Assembly (NCBI GenBank): GCA_947458265.1
Contig: CANGYF010000001.1
Coordinates: 248,001 to 312,000, forward strand
DNA from: Betaproteobacteria bacterium
GTDB lineage: Bacteria; Pseudomonadota; Gammaproteobacteria; Burkholderiales; CAIKXV01
DNA: 64,000 nucleotides
Direction: 5' to 3'
Part shown: positions 37,433 through 46,190 of the stretch, in pieces
Numbering within the stretch: the stretch's first letter is position 1
How the letters are laid out: each line of letters opens with the position of its first letter
Made by a program: the position numbers and the translations under genes
The notes under the pieces: generated by a model
What the model saw: only the letters and a program-made list of their open reading frames with translations
Databases searched by the model: none
Told to the model about the DNA's origin: nothing

Positions 37433-37707
37433 GCGCTGGCCTCCGGTGCCGCGTCGAACGACAGCCCGAGCAGCGCGAACGTCGACTGCAGCGACGCCGG
37501 TGCATTGCAAAGCGAGAAGCCGCGCTGCAGGGCGGCCGCGTGGCGGCGTGCCGCGAGCAGCAGCTGGATGCCGGCAGCGTCGACCTCGACTACCGACGCG
37601 GCGTCCAGGTCGAGGTCGCCGCCTTCGGCCAGCCGTGCGTCGAACAGCGCGGCGGTGGCCGAGGCGTTGTAGATCGTCAGTTCTTCCGGAAGCCCGATGG
37701 CGCTCAT
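37429..37707 (-). CDS. STAS-domain protein
   Basis: A 92-residue single STAS domain (anti-sigma-factor-antagonist/MlaB-like fold): LPEELTIYNASATAALFDARL, then LDLDAASVVEVDAAGIQLLLAARRHA, where the V-D-A-A-G-I-Q loop corresponds to the usual phosphorylation-site loop but has Ala-Ala instead of Ser/Thr-Ser. Overlaps both cheA (4 bases) and cheY (4 bases), so it is made with them and probably modulates the array by protein contact; its role is otherwise unknown. Confidence 0.88.
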   Translation of the reverse strand: MSAIGLPEELTIYNASATAALFDARLAEGGDLDLDAASVVEVDAAGIQLLLAARRHAAALQRGFSLCNAPASLQSTFALLGLSFDAAPEASA

Positions 37708-38072
37708 GGCAGCACCAGCTTGGATACTGCCTCCAGGATCTGCGCCGGCTGGAACGGCTTGACCATCCAGGCCTTCGCGCCGGCCGCGCGCCCTTCTTCC
37801 ATCTTCGAGGCCTGACTCTCGGTGGTGAGCATGATCACTGGCGTGAACTTGTAGCTGGCGTGCTTCTTCACTTCCTTGAGGAAGGCGATGCCATCCATGT
37901 TCGGCATGTTCACGTCGCTGATGATCAGGTGCACCTTGCGGCCGTCCAGCTTGCTCAGCGCATCCTTGCCGTCGCTGCTCTCGAGCACCTCGTAGCCAGC
38001 GGACCTCAGCGCAATGCCGACCACCTGCCGCATGCTTGCCGAATCGTCGACGATCATGATTGTCTTTGCCAA
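37704..38072 (-). CDS. cheY: Chemotaxis response regulator CheY
   Basis: A 122-residue single receiver domain: acidic pocket Asp9-Asp10, phospho-Asp53 (IISDVNMPNMDG), Thr in MLTTES and Lys in MVKPFQP. Start is taken as TTG 38072 (LAKTIMIVDDSA), with GGGAGC upstream and standard CheY length; an ATG at 38153 would overlap the end of the preceding gene and add 27 unrelated residues. It should carry the signal from CheA to the flagellar motor or another output. Confidence 0.93.
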   Translation of the reverse strand: MAKTIMIVDDSASMRQVVGIALRSAGYEVLESSDGKDALSKLDGRKVHLIISDVNMPNMDGIAFLKEVKKHASYKFTPVIMLTTESQASKMEEGRAAGAKAWMVKPFQPAQILEAVSKLVLP

Positions 38073-38091
38073 GGTTCGCTCCCGGTCGCGT

Positions 38092-39270
38092 TCAGAAGAA
38101 GGTGAGGCTGCTGCCGGAGGCGCGTGCGCCCTGGAGTGCATTGCCTGCTGCATCGTGGTTATCGTGCTGTTCGCTCATCGCGTAGCCGGCGCGCATCGTG
38201 TCGAGCCAGCGCACCGGGTCTATCGGATGCGCGGCACCGGGCGCGATAGCCGTCGCGAGGGCGTCGAGGTCCTCGGCGACCTTGGACAGCATCTGGCTGG
38301 TGCGGTCCTGGAACTGGAAGCCGACCAGCAACTCCGAGATGCGCAGGCCGATCTCGCCGCGATCGGCGCGCAGCTGCGAAGAGCTTTGGGCGAGGCTGCC
38401 CACGGCCTGAGACAGCCGGCGCAGGGCCGACTCGATCTGCTCTCGCGTACCTGCCACGGATTGGCGATCCGCATCGGCGTTCTGGCGGGCCGATTCGAGC
38501 AGCGAGAGCATCGTGCCGCTGACCGTATCGAGCTTGGCGGTGATTCGCTTGCCGGTCTCGCCCGACTGGGTGGAGAGCTTGCGCACCTGGTCTGCTACCA
38601 CGGCGAAGCCACGGCCGTGTTCGCCGGCGCGCGCCGCTTCGATCGCCGCGTTGAGCGCCAGCAGGTTGGTCTGGCTTGCGATGTCCGCGACATCGGCCGC
38701 GAGCGACTTGAGTTCACTGGAGAACGCTGCAAGCCTGGCGACTTCGCCGACCAGTGCTTCGCGCGAGTCGACGAAAGATTCGAGCGTCGAAACGACCGGC
38801 CGGAGCGTGCTTTCGGATTCGCTGATCGCCGCTGTTGCCTCGTCCTCGACATCGATCGCTCCGCGCGCGTCGAGCCGCTCCACCAGGGCGGACAGGCTTC
38901 CGGTCAGTGATTCGGTTGCTTCACGGGTCTGGTCGCGCGCGGTGGCCACGTGGCGGGCCATGATGGGTGCTGCCGCGCAGGTCGCCTCGATCGACTGGGC
39001 CTGGTCCGCGGATGCCCGGGCAGCGGCTTGCGCCGCCTCGGCATCGGCGACACGGGCATGCGCCAGCCGGGCGGCGAACGGGCGATCGAGCCACAGGAAC
39101 GCCATCACGAGCCCGGCGGCACAGCCGGCCGCCGCGCCGCCAGCGGCCGCAAATGCGGGCCAGGCGCCCCAGGCCGCCGCTGAAGCGGCCGACACGACGG
39201 TACAGGTGCCGACCGTGATCGCCATGCGCGCGGCGAGCGATGGTTGGGTCGAAGGCAGGGATTCGGCCAT
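38092..39270 (-). CDS. Short methyl-accepting-chemotaxis-type signalling protein
   Basis: A 392-residue protein with two closely spaced hydrophobic segments near the N-terminus (about residues 15-60) and almost no periplasmic domain, followed by coiled coil and the MCP signalling tip [20 protein letters not shown]. It resembles membrane-anchored MCPs that sense internal cues. The C-terminus ends SGSSLTFF after a helical bundle-like segment ([15 protein letters not shown]). It is the first gene after the sigma-28 promoter, with cheY 19 bases downstream. Confidence 0.88.
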   Translation of the reverse strand: MAESLPSTQPSLAARMAITVGTCTVVSAASAAAWGAWPAFAAAGGAAAGCAAGLVMAFLWLDRPFAARLAHARVADAEAAQAAARASADQAQSIEATCAAAPIMARHVATARDQTREATESLTGSLSALVERLDARGAIDVEDEATAAISESESTLRPVVSTLESFVDSREALVGEVARLAAFSSELKSLAADVADIASQTNLLALNAAIEAARAGEHGRGFAVVADQVRKLSTQSGETGKRITAKLDTVSGTMLSLLESARQNADADRQSVAGTREQIESALRRLSQAVGSLAQSSSQLRADRGEIGLRISELLVGFQFQDRTSQMLSKVAEDLDALATAIAPGAAHPIDPVRWLDTMRAGYAMSEQHDNHDAAGNALQGARASGSSLTFF

Positions 39271-39397
39271 CGCGCGATTCCTCGAGAAAGTGCGTTGGTG
39301 GCGCCTGCGATGGGTGCAGTGGCGCCCGTTGCTGGCAGCCGGCGGTATCCTGGCCGGCCTTGGGACACTACGGAGTCGCAAACGAGCGACACTCCCG

Positions 39398-39424
39398 GTA
39401 ACGGCGCGAGCCGGAATTCCTTTA
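39398..39424 (-). promoter_or_regulatory. Predicted sigma-28 (FliA) promoter of the chemotaxis operon
   Basis: On the minus strand TAAA (39424-39421) is followed after exactly 15 bases by GCCGTTAC (39405-39398), matching the FliA consensus TAAA-N15-GCCGATAA in 10 of 12 positions. It lies 128 bases before the first chemotaxis gene, so the operon is probably switched on together with late flagellar genes. Confidence 0.65.
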
Positions 39425-39464
39425 GCGCCGGTTCTGCTTCAACGCCATTTTTTTGACGGAGCCG

Positions 39465-40091
39465 TCAGTCGTCGGCGCGGTTCAGTCGCTCTTCGGCGGC
39501 GATGTACTCGTTGGCGACGTCGCGCAGCTTGCGGCGCCCGCTGCGCGCCTCGCTGCGCAGATAATTGAAGGCGGCATTGCGCGACAGGCGATGGCGTTCC
39601 ATCATGATGCCGACGGCGACGCTGATCTCCTGCTGGCCTTCGAGTGCGCCACGCAGGCGCTCCTGTTCATCCTCGATCTGCGCGACGTCGCGGGCGCGCA
39701 CCATCGCGGCCTCGAGGGCCGGGACGATATGCCGGATCAGCGCCGGTTTCACCAGGTAGCCATAGGCGCCCTGGGTAGCCGCCTCGCGCACCAGTTCGAG
39801 GTCGTCGTAGGCCGAAAGGAAGACGATTGCCAGCGGCGCGCGGTCGAGCAGGGTTTCGGCCAGTTCGAGGCCGCTCATGCCGGGCATGCGCATGTCGATG
39901 AGCGCTGCATCGGGCAGGGCGTCGCGCGTGATCTCCAGCGCTTCCTCGGCCGAGGCGGCCGACCAGACATCGTAACCTGCACGTTGCAGGCCGTCGCGCA
40001 TGGTTGTCAGGATCAGCGGATCGTCGTCGACGATCAGAACGATCTTCGGCGGGAGCTCGTCCGTCCCTTCGGTATCGATGCTGGCAGTCAT
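39465..40091 (-). CDS. Response regulator with ANTAR RNA-binding domain
   Basis: A 208-residue regulator. Receiver domain (about residues 17-130): acidic residues Asp22-24, phospho-Asp66 (LIDMRMPGMSG), Lys in YLVKPA. The C-terminal ANTAR domain (about 135-205: GALEGQQEISVAVGIMMERHRLSRNAAFNYLR) binds paired hairpins in leader RNAs to prevent termination, as in AmiR, NasR and EutV. Its partner kinase gene is directly upstream (68-base gap). Targets were not identified in the window. Confidence 0.93.
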   Translation of the reverse strand: MTASIDTEGTDELPPKIVLIVDDDPLILTTMRDGLQRAGYDVWSAASAEEALEITRDALPDAALIDMRMPGMSGLELAETLLDRAPLAIVFLSAYDDLELVREAATQGAYGYLVKPALIRHIVPALEAAMVRARDVAQIEDEQERLRGALEGQQEISVAVGIMMERHRLSRNAAFNYLRSEARSGRRKLRDVANEYIAAEERLNRADD

Positions 40092-40159
40092 ACGGATTCG
40101 CGGTCGCCGTAATGTTCGGACTGACGGATTCTACCTTCTTCGATGTACCGCATGCTTCC

Positions 40160-41608
40160 TCAGGGGTGGGAAGGGGCGTCAGCAGTGCAGGGCGCCTGCG
40201 AAAGCACGGGCGGTTCGAGCAGCAGCGTCACCTCCACCGCGCTCTCGACCATGCGCACGGAAAGCTTCGTACCGCGGCCGGGAAGCATCGCGCGCACGAG
40301 CTGCAGGCCGGTTCGCGCGCCCTTGCCTGAATCGAAATCGAAGTCGGGCGGCAGCGTGCCCTCGTTGCGGATGCAGAGCATGCAGCCCTGGGGGATGAGG
40401 GTGCAATCGACACTGACCGGTGGCATCCCGGGCCGCGAACGGCCGTGCTTGATCGCATTCATCAGCAGTTCGTTGACCACCAGGGCGATCGCGACGCAGT
40501 GCTGTTCGGCGATGCGCCAGCGACGCATGCCCTCGGGGAACCGCGTCTGCACGCCATTGGTCGCGATGCCGCCCAGCCCGTCGGTCACCGCCTGGGCGAT
40601 CTCGTCGAGTGCGAGGTCGCTACGGCCGTCCTGTGCGAGCAGGCCATAAACCGTCCCGATCGAATGCAGCTGGCTGCCGATCGCGTCCAGTGCCCCGCCC
40701 AGCCCGGGATAGTCGCTGCGATAACGCTCGATCAGCCCGGTCATGCCCTGCAGGTGGTTCTTGATCCGGTGGTGGATCTCGCGCACCAGCGAGTTGCGGT
40801 CCAGCCCGGTGTCGGAGGAGGAGGCCGCGCCGGCGTTCTCTTGCGCCGGGCCGGCGGTCGGTGCGGTGCGGCGCGCGCGGGCGCGGGGGGCGTGCACGGC
40901 TTCGATCACCCCGACCAGTTCGTTGCCGGGCGAGCGTGCGCGCAGGGCAGTGATGCGCAGCGCCTGCCGCAGCCGGGCGGGATCGGTGCCGTGAAGGTCC
41001 ATCTCGAAGCGGTCGATCTCGCCGTCCAGGATGCGCTCTATGGACTGCATCAGCCGTGGATAGTCCTGGGGCGGCGCGTGCGCAAGCCAGGCGCCAAGCG
41101 GTACCGAGCAGGCGCTGTCGCCGAAGCCCATCAGGCGCGCCGCGGTGCGCGACATCGACAGACCCTCGTCGAGGTTCTCGAAAGACCACCAGCCCATCCC
41201 GGCTGCGTCCAGTTCGCCCGCCACCGACGCTTCCACCGGATCCGGTTCCGGCACGGGGCCGCTCGTCGACGGCCAGCGCCGAGACACGCTTCCCATCCAG
41301 GCCTGCAGTCCGCTGGTATCGCGCTGGCGCGCAAGCAGCAGGTCGACAGGGCGCCGGTGCCCGGCTGCCCCGGCCATCACCACATCCTCCACGCGCAGCG
41401 TGTCGCCCTCGTCGGAGTCACGCAGCAGGCGCATCGCCTCGAACACCGCACGCCGGCCGTCGCTGGCACACAGGCGCAGCAATGACCGCCAGGTTGCAGG
41501 CGCTGCACCGAACGGGCTGCTGCCGCCGGCCGTCACGACCCGCCCGGTCGACGGGTCGATGCGCCAGAGCCAGCAATCGAGGGTGCGGAATACGTCAGTC
41601 ATGCTCAT
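40160..41608 (-). CDS. Sensor histidine kinase, HisKA_2 family with PAS-like region
   Basis: A 482-residue soluble kinase with no membrane segment. The middle part (about 135-240) resembles a PAS fold; the phospho-acceptor helix reads LVREIHHRIKNHLQGMTGLI (about 273-292), the HisKA_2 signature used by kinases that partner ANTAR regulators; the ATPase domain includes ALVVNELLMNAIKHGRSRPG and GARTGLQLVRAML. It is transcribed with the downstream ANTAR regulator and divergently from a Bug receptor gene, so it may sense a soluble metabolite. Confidence 0.92.
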   Translation of the reverse strand: MSMTDVFRTLDCWLWRIDPSTGRVVTAGGSSPFGAAPATWRSLLRLCASDGRRAVFEAMRLLRDSDEGDTLRVEDVVMAGAAGHRRPVDLLLARQRDTSGLQAWMGSVSRRWPSTSGPVPEPDPVEASVAGELDAAGMGWWSFENLDEGLSMSRTAARLMGFGDSACSVPLGAWLAHAPPQDYPRLMQSIERILDGEIDRFEMDLHGTDPARLRQALRITALRARSPGNELVGVIEAVHAPRARARRTAPTAGPAQENAGAASSSDTGLDRNSLVREIHHRIKNHLQGMTGLIERYRSDYPGLGGALDAIGSQLHSIGTVYGLLAQDGRSDLALDEIAQAVTDGLGGIATNGVQTRFPEGMRRWRIAEQHCVAIALVVNELLMNAIKHGRSRPGMPPVSVDCTLIPQGCMLCIRNEGTLPPDFDFDSGKGARTGLQLVRAMLPGRGTKLSVRMVESAVEVTLLLEPPVLSQAPCTADAPSHP

Positions 41609-41716
41609 CGTAGCCGCAGGGGTTTCGCCACCGTTACAATCCGGCGGAAGGGTGGGAACAGGCTGGCACCCGGAGTTTTACCAGTCCGAAGCATAACGCG
41701 GTGGAGGAGAAACAGT

Positions 41717-42727
41717 ATGGCTCGCAACGTTCTCGCTGTTCGTGCGGTGCTCGCATGCACCTTCTCGGCGCTTTGCGGCGCGCAGGCAGTCGCCCAGGCA
41801 CAGCCCCGTGCCGGCGATGCCGCGGCCGATTTCCCGAACCGCTCGGTCCGGTTCATCGTCGGCTTCCCGCCGGCCGGTACCACCGACATCCTCGCCCGCG
41901 TCGTCGCCCAGCACCTGGGCGACCGTTGGGGCCAGACCTTCGTGATCGACAATCGTCCCGGCGCTGGCGGCAACATCGGCGCCGAGCTGGCCGCGCGCGC
42001 CAATCCCGACGGCTACACGATGATGATGACCACGGCAGGCGTCTCGGGCATCAACCCGACGCTCTACCGCAAGCTGTCCTGGAGCCCGAAGAACTTCGAG
42101 GCAGTCGTCGCCGTCGGGCAGACGCCGAATGCGTTCGTGGTCAACGCCAGCGCGCCGCAGAAGACCCTGAAGGAGTTCATGGCTGCGGCCCGGGCCAACC
42201 CGGGCAAGCTGGTGTTCGGCGCGCCCGGCATCGGCACCACCGGGCACCTGTCGGGCGAACTGTTCAAGACCATGGCCGGCGTCGACCTGACCTTCGCCGC
42301 GTTCAAGGGCAGCGCGATGGTGCTGTCCGACCTGATGACCTCCAGCGGTATCACCATCGCGATCGACAACCTGCCGCCCTACGTGCCGCAGATCAAGGCC
42401 GGCAAGCTGCGTGCGCTGGCGATGGGCACGCCGAAGCGCACCAGCATCCTGCCTGACGTGCCGACGGTGGAAGAGGCCGGCCTGCCAGGCTACCTCGCGT
42501 ATGCCTGGTTCGGCCTTATCACCCCCAGCGGCACGCCGAAGGCGGTGATCGACAAGGTCAATGCCGAGACCAATCGCCTGCTTGCGATGCCTGCCACCCA
42601 GGCGCGCCTGGCCGACCTGGCGATCGAGCCGATGGGCGGAAGCGCGGCCGACTTCAACAAGCTGATCGCCGACGAACTCAGGCGCTGGGGCGAAGTGGTG
42701 CGCAAGTCCGGCGCCAGCCCGGACTGA
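41717..42727 (+). CDS. Bug/TctC family solute receptor
   Basis: A 336-residue periplasmic receptor with a signal peptide ending near AVAQAQPRAG (about residues 24-33). Family blocks: SVRFIVGFPPAGTTDILARV, DNRPGAGGNIGAELAARANPDGYT and LPDVPTVEEAGLPGYLAYAW. GGAGGAGA at 41702-41709 is a strong ribosome site. The acyl-CoA dehydrogenase gene begins 6 bases later, indicating co-transcription and perhaps a shared substrate pathway. Confidence 0.93.
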   Translation: MARNVLAVRAVLACTFSALCGAQAVAQAQPRAGDAAADFPNRSVRFIVGFPPAGTTDILARVVAQHLGDRWGQTFVIDNRPGAGGNIGAELAARANPDGYTMMMTTAGVSGINPTLYRKLSWSPKNFEAVVAVGQTPNAFVVNASAPQKTLKEFMAAARANPGKLVFGAPGIGTTGHLSGELFKTMAGVDLTFAAFKGSAMVLSDLMTSSGITIAIDNLPPYVPQIKAGKLRALAMGTPKRTSILPDVPTVEEAGLPGYLAYAWFGLITPSGTPKAVIDKVNAETNRLLAMPATQARLADLAIEPMGGSAADFNKLIADELRRWGEVVRKSGASPD

Positions 42728-42733
42728 CCGCCG

Positions 42734-43888
42734 ATGATCCAGGACGCTGAAACCCTCGGGCTGCTGCTCGATTCGATCCGCCGCTTCGTGCGCGAGCGGC
42801 TGATCCCGGCCGAGGTGGAGGTCACCGAGGCCGATGCGATGCCGGCGGCGATCGTGCACGAGATGCGCGAGATGGGGCTGTTCGGCTATGCATTGCCCAG
42901 GGAATACGGCGGACTCGGGCTGAGCACCGAAGAGCAGATGCACGTGTCGTTCGAGCTCTGCTATGCCTCGCCGGTGTTCCGCTCGTATGTCGGCACCAAC
43001 AACGGCATCGGCGGCATGGGCATCGTGATCGACGGCACGCCGGCGCAGAAGGAGCGCTACCTGCGCCGCCTCGCGGCTGGCGAGATCATCGGCAGCTTCG
43101 CGCTGACCGAGCCCGACAACGGCTCGGATGCCGGCGGGCTGAAGACCTTTGCCCGGCGCGATGGCGACCACTACGTGATCAACGGCACCAAGCGCTACAT
43201 CACCAACGCGCCCGAGGCGTCGATCTTCACGCTGATGGCGCGTACCGATGCGTCGCAGAAGGGTGCCTCCGGGGTCAGCGCGTTCATCGTCGAGCGCGAC
43301 ACCCCGGGCCTCACGACCGCGCCGCCCGACCGCAAGATGGGCCAGCGTGGCTCGCATACCTCCGACGTCATCCTGCAGGACGTGCGCGTGCCGGCCAGCG
43401 CGCTGATCGGCGGCGTCGAGGGGCAGGGTTTCAAGACGGCGATGAAGGTGCTCGACCGCGCGCGGCTGAACATTGCCGCGGTGTGCGTGGGCATCGCCCA
43501 GCGCATGCTCGACGAGACGCTCGCCTATGCGATGCAGCGCGAGCAGTTCGGCCAGCCGATCGCAGGCTTCCAGCTGGTGCAGGCGATGCTGGCCGACTCG
43601 AAGACCGAGATCTACGCGGCGCGCTGCATGACGCTCGATGCCGCGCGGCTGGCCGACGAAGGTGCGAACATCGCCACCGAAGCCTCGTGTGCCAAGCTGT
43701 TCGCCTCCGAGATGTGCTCGCGCGTGGCCGACCGCTGCGTTCAGGTGCACGGCGGCGCCGGCTACATGCAGGAATACCCGATCGAGCGGCTGTACCGCGA
43801 CGTACGGCTGTTCCGCATCTTCGAGGGCACCAGCCAGATCCAGCAGCTGGTGATCGCGAAGAACATGATCCGTGCGGCTGGCCGCTGA
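42734..43888 (+). CDS. Acyl-CoA dehydrogenase
   Basis: A 384-residue FAD enzyme oxidising an acyl-CoA to the 2-enoyl-CoA. FAD/substrate motifs: SFALTEPDNGSDAGGLKT (about residues 119-136), INGTKRYITNAPEASIF, and the C-terminal IERLYRDVRLFRIFEGTSQI with the catalytic Glu in FEGTSQIQ. Acyl specificity cannot be told; the family is closest to short/medium-chain types. Lies in an operon-like run with three Bug receptors. Confidence 0.93.
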   Translation: MIQDAETLGLLLDSIRRFVRERLIPAEVEVTEADAMPAAIVHEMREMGLFGYALPREYGGLGLSTEEQMHVSFELCYASPVFRSYVGTNNGIGGMGIVIDGTPAQKERYLRRLAAGEIIGSFALTEPDNGSDAGGLKTFARRDGDHYVINGTKRYITNAPEASIFTLMARTDASQKGASGVSAFIVERDTPGLTTAPPDRKMGQRGSHTSDVILQDVRVPASALIGGVEGQGFKTAMKVLDRARLNIAAVCVGIAQRMLDETLAYAMQREQFGQPIAGFQLVQAMLADSKTEIYAARCMTLDAARLADEGANIATEASCAKLFASEMCSRVADRCVQVHGGAGYMQEYPIERLYRDVRLFRIFEGTSQIQQLVIAKNMIRAAGR

Positions 43889-43967
43889 CGGGGCGACGCA
43901 CCAAACAACTCACCTCGCGCTGCAGTGCGCGCAGCAAACCACAACGTAACCCGACTGGAGCATCCCG

Positions 43968-44945
43968 ATGGACGTGAAGCCGTTCTCAAGCCTGGCCGCG
44001 CTGGCCGCCCTCCTGCCGCTGGCCGCGCTGCCAGCCGCCGCCCAGCAGTTCCCGGCCAAGCCCATCCGCATCATCGTGCCGTTCGGCGCCGGCGGCTCCG
44101 CCGACACCATGGCGCGGCTGGTCGGCCAGCGCTTCACCGAGACCTGGGGCCAGGGCACGACGGTGGAGAACCGCACCGGGGCGGCCGGGATGATCGGCGC
44201 CGAGGCGGTTGCACGGTCGCAGCCCGACGGCTATACGCTGATGGTTACCTCGGGCGCGTTCTCCTCCACGCCCGCGCTCAACCCCAAGGTGCCGGTGGAC
44301 ATCTTCAAGGACTTCACCCCGGTGGTGAACATCTCGAACACGGCGACGATCATCAACGTGCATCCGTCGCTGCCGGTGAAGAGCATCAAGGAACTGGTTG
44401 CCTTCGCGAAGAAGCGGCCCGACCAGATCAGCTACGCCACCGCCGGCGTGGGCAGCACCGGCCACCTGGCGACCGAGCTGTTCCTTTCGATGACCGGCAC
44501 GAAGATGGTCCATGTGCCGTACAAGGCCAACCCGATCGCGGTGATCGACGTCATATCCGGCAACGTGCCGCTGATGTTCGACCTGGTGCTCACCGGCGCG
44601 CCGCATGTGCGCTCGGGCAAGCTGCGCGCGCTCGCGGTCACTGCGGCGCAGCGCCTGCCGCTGCTGCCCGATGTGCCGACCATCACCGAGGCCGGGCTGC
44701 CGGCCTTCGATGCGAACGTCTGGCTGGGCATGATGGGCCCGGCGAACCTGCCGCGCGATATCGTGATGCGCCTGAACACCGAGGTGAACCGCATCGTGAA
44801 GCTGCCCGAGGTCGTCAAGCGCTTCAACGAACTGGGCGTCGAGCCCGCGGGCGGCACGCCGGAAGCCTTCGCCACCCTGCACCGGAACGACTTCCTGAAG
44901 TGGCAGAAGGTGGTCAAGGACGCGAAGATCACGCTCGAGCAGTGA
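43968..44945 (+). CDS. Bug/TctC family solute receptor
   Basis: A 325-residue periplasmic receptor; leader LAALAALLPLAALPAAAQQFP ends at about residue 25. Blocks: PIRIIVPFGAGGSADTMARL, ENRTGAAGMIGAEAVARSQPDGYT, MVHVPYKANPIAV. It is highly similar in layout to the next receptor gene (45057), both with GSADTMARL and an IKELVAFAK-type segment, so the two are probably a tandem duplication that diverged. Follows the acyl-CoA dehydrogenase gene by 79 bases. Confidence 0.93.
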   Translation: MDVKPFSSLAALAALLPLAALPAAAQQFPAKPIRIIVPFGAGGSADTMARLVGQRFTETWGQGTTVENRTGAAGMIGAEAVARSQPDGYTLMVTSGAFSSTPALNPKVPVDIFKDFTPVVNISNTATIINVHPSLPVKSIKELVAFAKKRPDQISYATAGVGSTGHLATELFLSMTGTKMVHVPYKANPIAVIDVISGNVPLMFDLVLTGAPHVRSGKLRALAVTAAQRLPLLPDVPTITEAGLPAFDANVWLGMMGPANLPRDIVMRLNTEVNRIVKLPEVVKRFNELGVEPAGGTPEAFATLHRNDFLKWQKVVKDAKITLEQ

Positions 44946-45001
44946 TCGCGACATGCGCACGCGAGGCGGTGACCTGGGCACCGCTTCGGTCAGTTGCGCG
45001 A

Positions 45002-45027
45002 TGATGCCGGCCGAACGGCCGGCATCA
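45002..45027. other. Perfect 12-base palindromic stem between two receptor genes
   Basis: TGATGCCGGCCG, AA, CGGCCGGCATCA form a perfect 12-base stem with a 2-base loop. It lies between the duplicated receptor genes and has no T-tract; likely an mRNA-stabilising or partial-termination hairpin. Confidence 0.6.
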
Positions 45028-45056
45028 AGGCAGAGTGATGGAGCAAGGCGAACTAC

Positions 45057-46073
45057 ATGAAACAGCGCAACGGAATGAATGCAGCACCTGGACGCAGCAC
45101 CACCCCGGCCCTCGCCATGGCGGCCCTGGCCACCAGCGCACTGATGGCGGCTGCCGGCAGCGCGCAGGCCCAGCCGGCCTGGCCCTCGAAGCCGGTGCGG
45201 ATGATCGTGAACTTCGGTGCCGGCGGTTCTGCCGATACCATGGCCCGGCTGGTCGCCCCCAGCATGCAGGAGGCCTTCGGCCAGCCGATCGTCATCGAGA
45301 TCCGCGCTGGCGCCACCGGCTCGATCGGCGCCGACTTCGTCGCCCGCCAGCCGCCGGACGGCTACACCCTGCTGCTGACCTCGGGCGCGTTCTCGATGGC
45401 CCCGGCACTCACCACCAAGCTGCCCTACGACATCTTCCGCGACTTCACGCCGGTGATCGGCACCTCGAACGCACCGCAGGTGCTGGTGGTGCATCCGTCG
45501 GTACCGGTGAAGACGGTGAAGGAACTGGTCGCTTTCGCCAAGGCGCGTCCCGGCCAGCTCGGCTGGGCGACGGCGGGCATCGGCTCCACTGGGCACCTGG
45601 CCGGCGAGTACTTCTCGTCGCTGGTGGGCATCAAGCTGAACCATGTACCGTACAAGTCGAACCCGGCCGCCGGCATGGACGTGATCGGCGGCCATGTGCC
45701 GATCATGTTCGACCAGCTCTCCACCGCCGCGCAGAACATCAAGGCCGGCAAGGTGCGCGCGCTGGCGATCACCTCGCCCAAGCGCCATCCGCTGCTGCCC
45801 GACGTGCCGAACATGGTCGAGGTCGGCTTCCCCGCGTTCGAGACCAGCATCTGGCTGGGCATCCTCGGGCCGGCGAACCTGCCGCGCCCGATCGTCGACC
45901 GCATCAACACCGTGGTTAACGGCTACCTCGCACAACCAGCCACGCGCGAGCGCTTCGCGCAGCTCGGCCTCGAGGTCTACGGCGGTACGCCGGAGACACT
46001 GGGCGCGCGGATGAAGGCGGATCTCGCCGGTGCGCAGAAGACGGTGAAGGCGGCAGGCATCAAGCCCGAGTAG
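45057..46073 (+). CDS. Bug/TctC family solute receptor
   Basis: A 338-residue periplasmic receptor; the leader ends near AAAGSAQAQPAWP (about residues 28-40). Blocks: PVRMIVNFGAGGSADTMARLV, IRAGATGSIGADFVARQPPDGYT, LNHVPYKSNPAAGMD. Shares GSADTMARL and VKTVKELVAFAKARP with the preceding receptor. It ends 117 bases before the VirB8-type gene that opens the pilus/secretion operon; the two regions seem functionally separate. Confidence 0.93.
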   Translation: MKQRNGMNAAPGRSTTPALAMAALATSALMAAAGSAQAQPAWPSKPVRMIVNFGAGGSADTMARLVAPSMQEAFGQPIVIEIRAGATGSIGADFVARQPPDGYTLLLTSGAFSMAPALTTKLPYDIFRDFTPVIGTSNAPQVLVVHPSVPVKTVKELVAFAKARPGQLGWATAGIGSTGHLAGEYFSSLVGIKLNHVPYKSNPAAGMDVIGGHVPIMFDQLSTAAQNIKAGKVRALAITSPKRHPLLPDVPNMVEVGFPAFETSIWLGILGPANLPRPIVDRINTVVNGYLAQPATRERFAQLGLEVYGGTPETLGARMKADLAGAQKTVKAAGIKPE

Positions 46074-46145
46074 CGCCGGAGGGACAGTTTCGCAACGGAA
46101 GGGCCGGTTCCGCCGAGCGACCCGCGGTCCGCGTCCTTCCATGAT

Positions 46146-46186
46146 CACCCCGTCGCCGCTTCCTGCGGCGCGAGTCCAACGGGGTG
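46146..46186 (+). promoter_or_regulatory. Nested leader hairpin covering the ribosome site of the secretion/pilus operon
   Basis: CACCCCGT (46146-46153) pairs with ACGGGGTG (46179-46186), enclosing an inner CGCCGC/GCGGCG stem (46154-46159 with 46165-46170) and an 8-base bulge. The 3' arm contains most of the GGGGTGAGG ribosome site of the first gene (ATG 46191), so folding would block translation initiation. Regulation by this structure is inferred. No convincing sigma-70 promoter is visible in 46074-46145. Confidence 0.45.
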
Positions 46187-46190
46187 AGGT

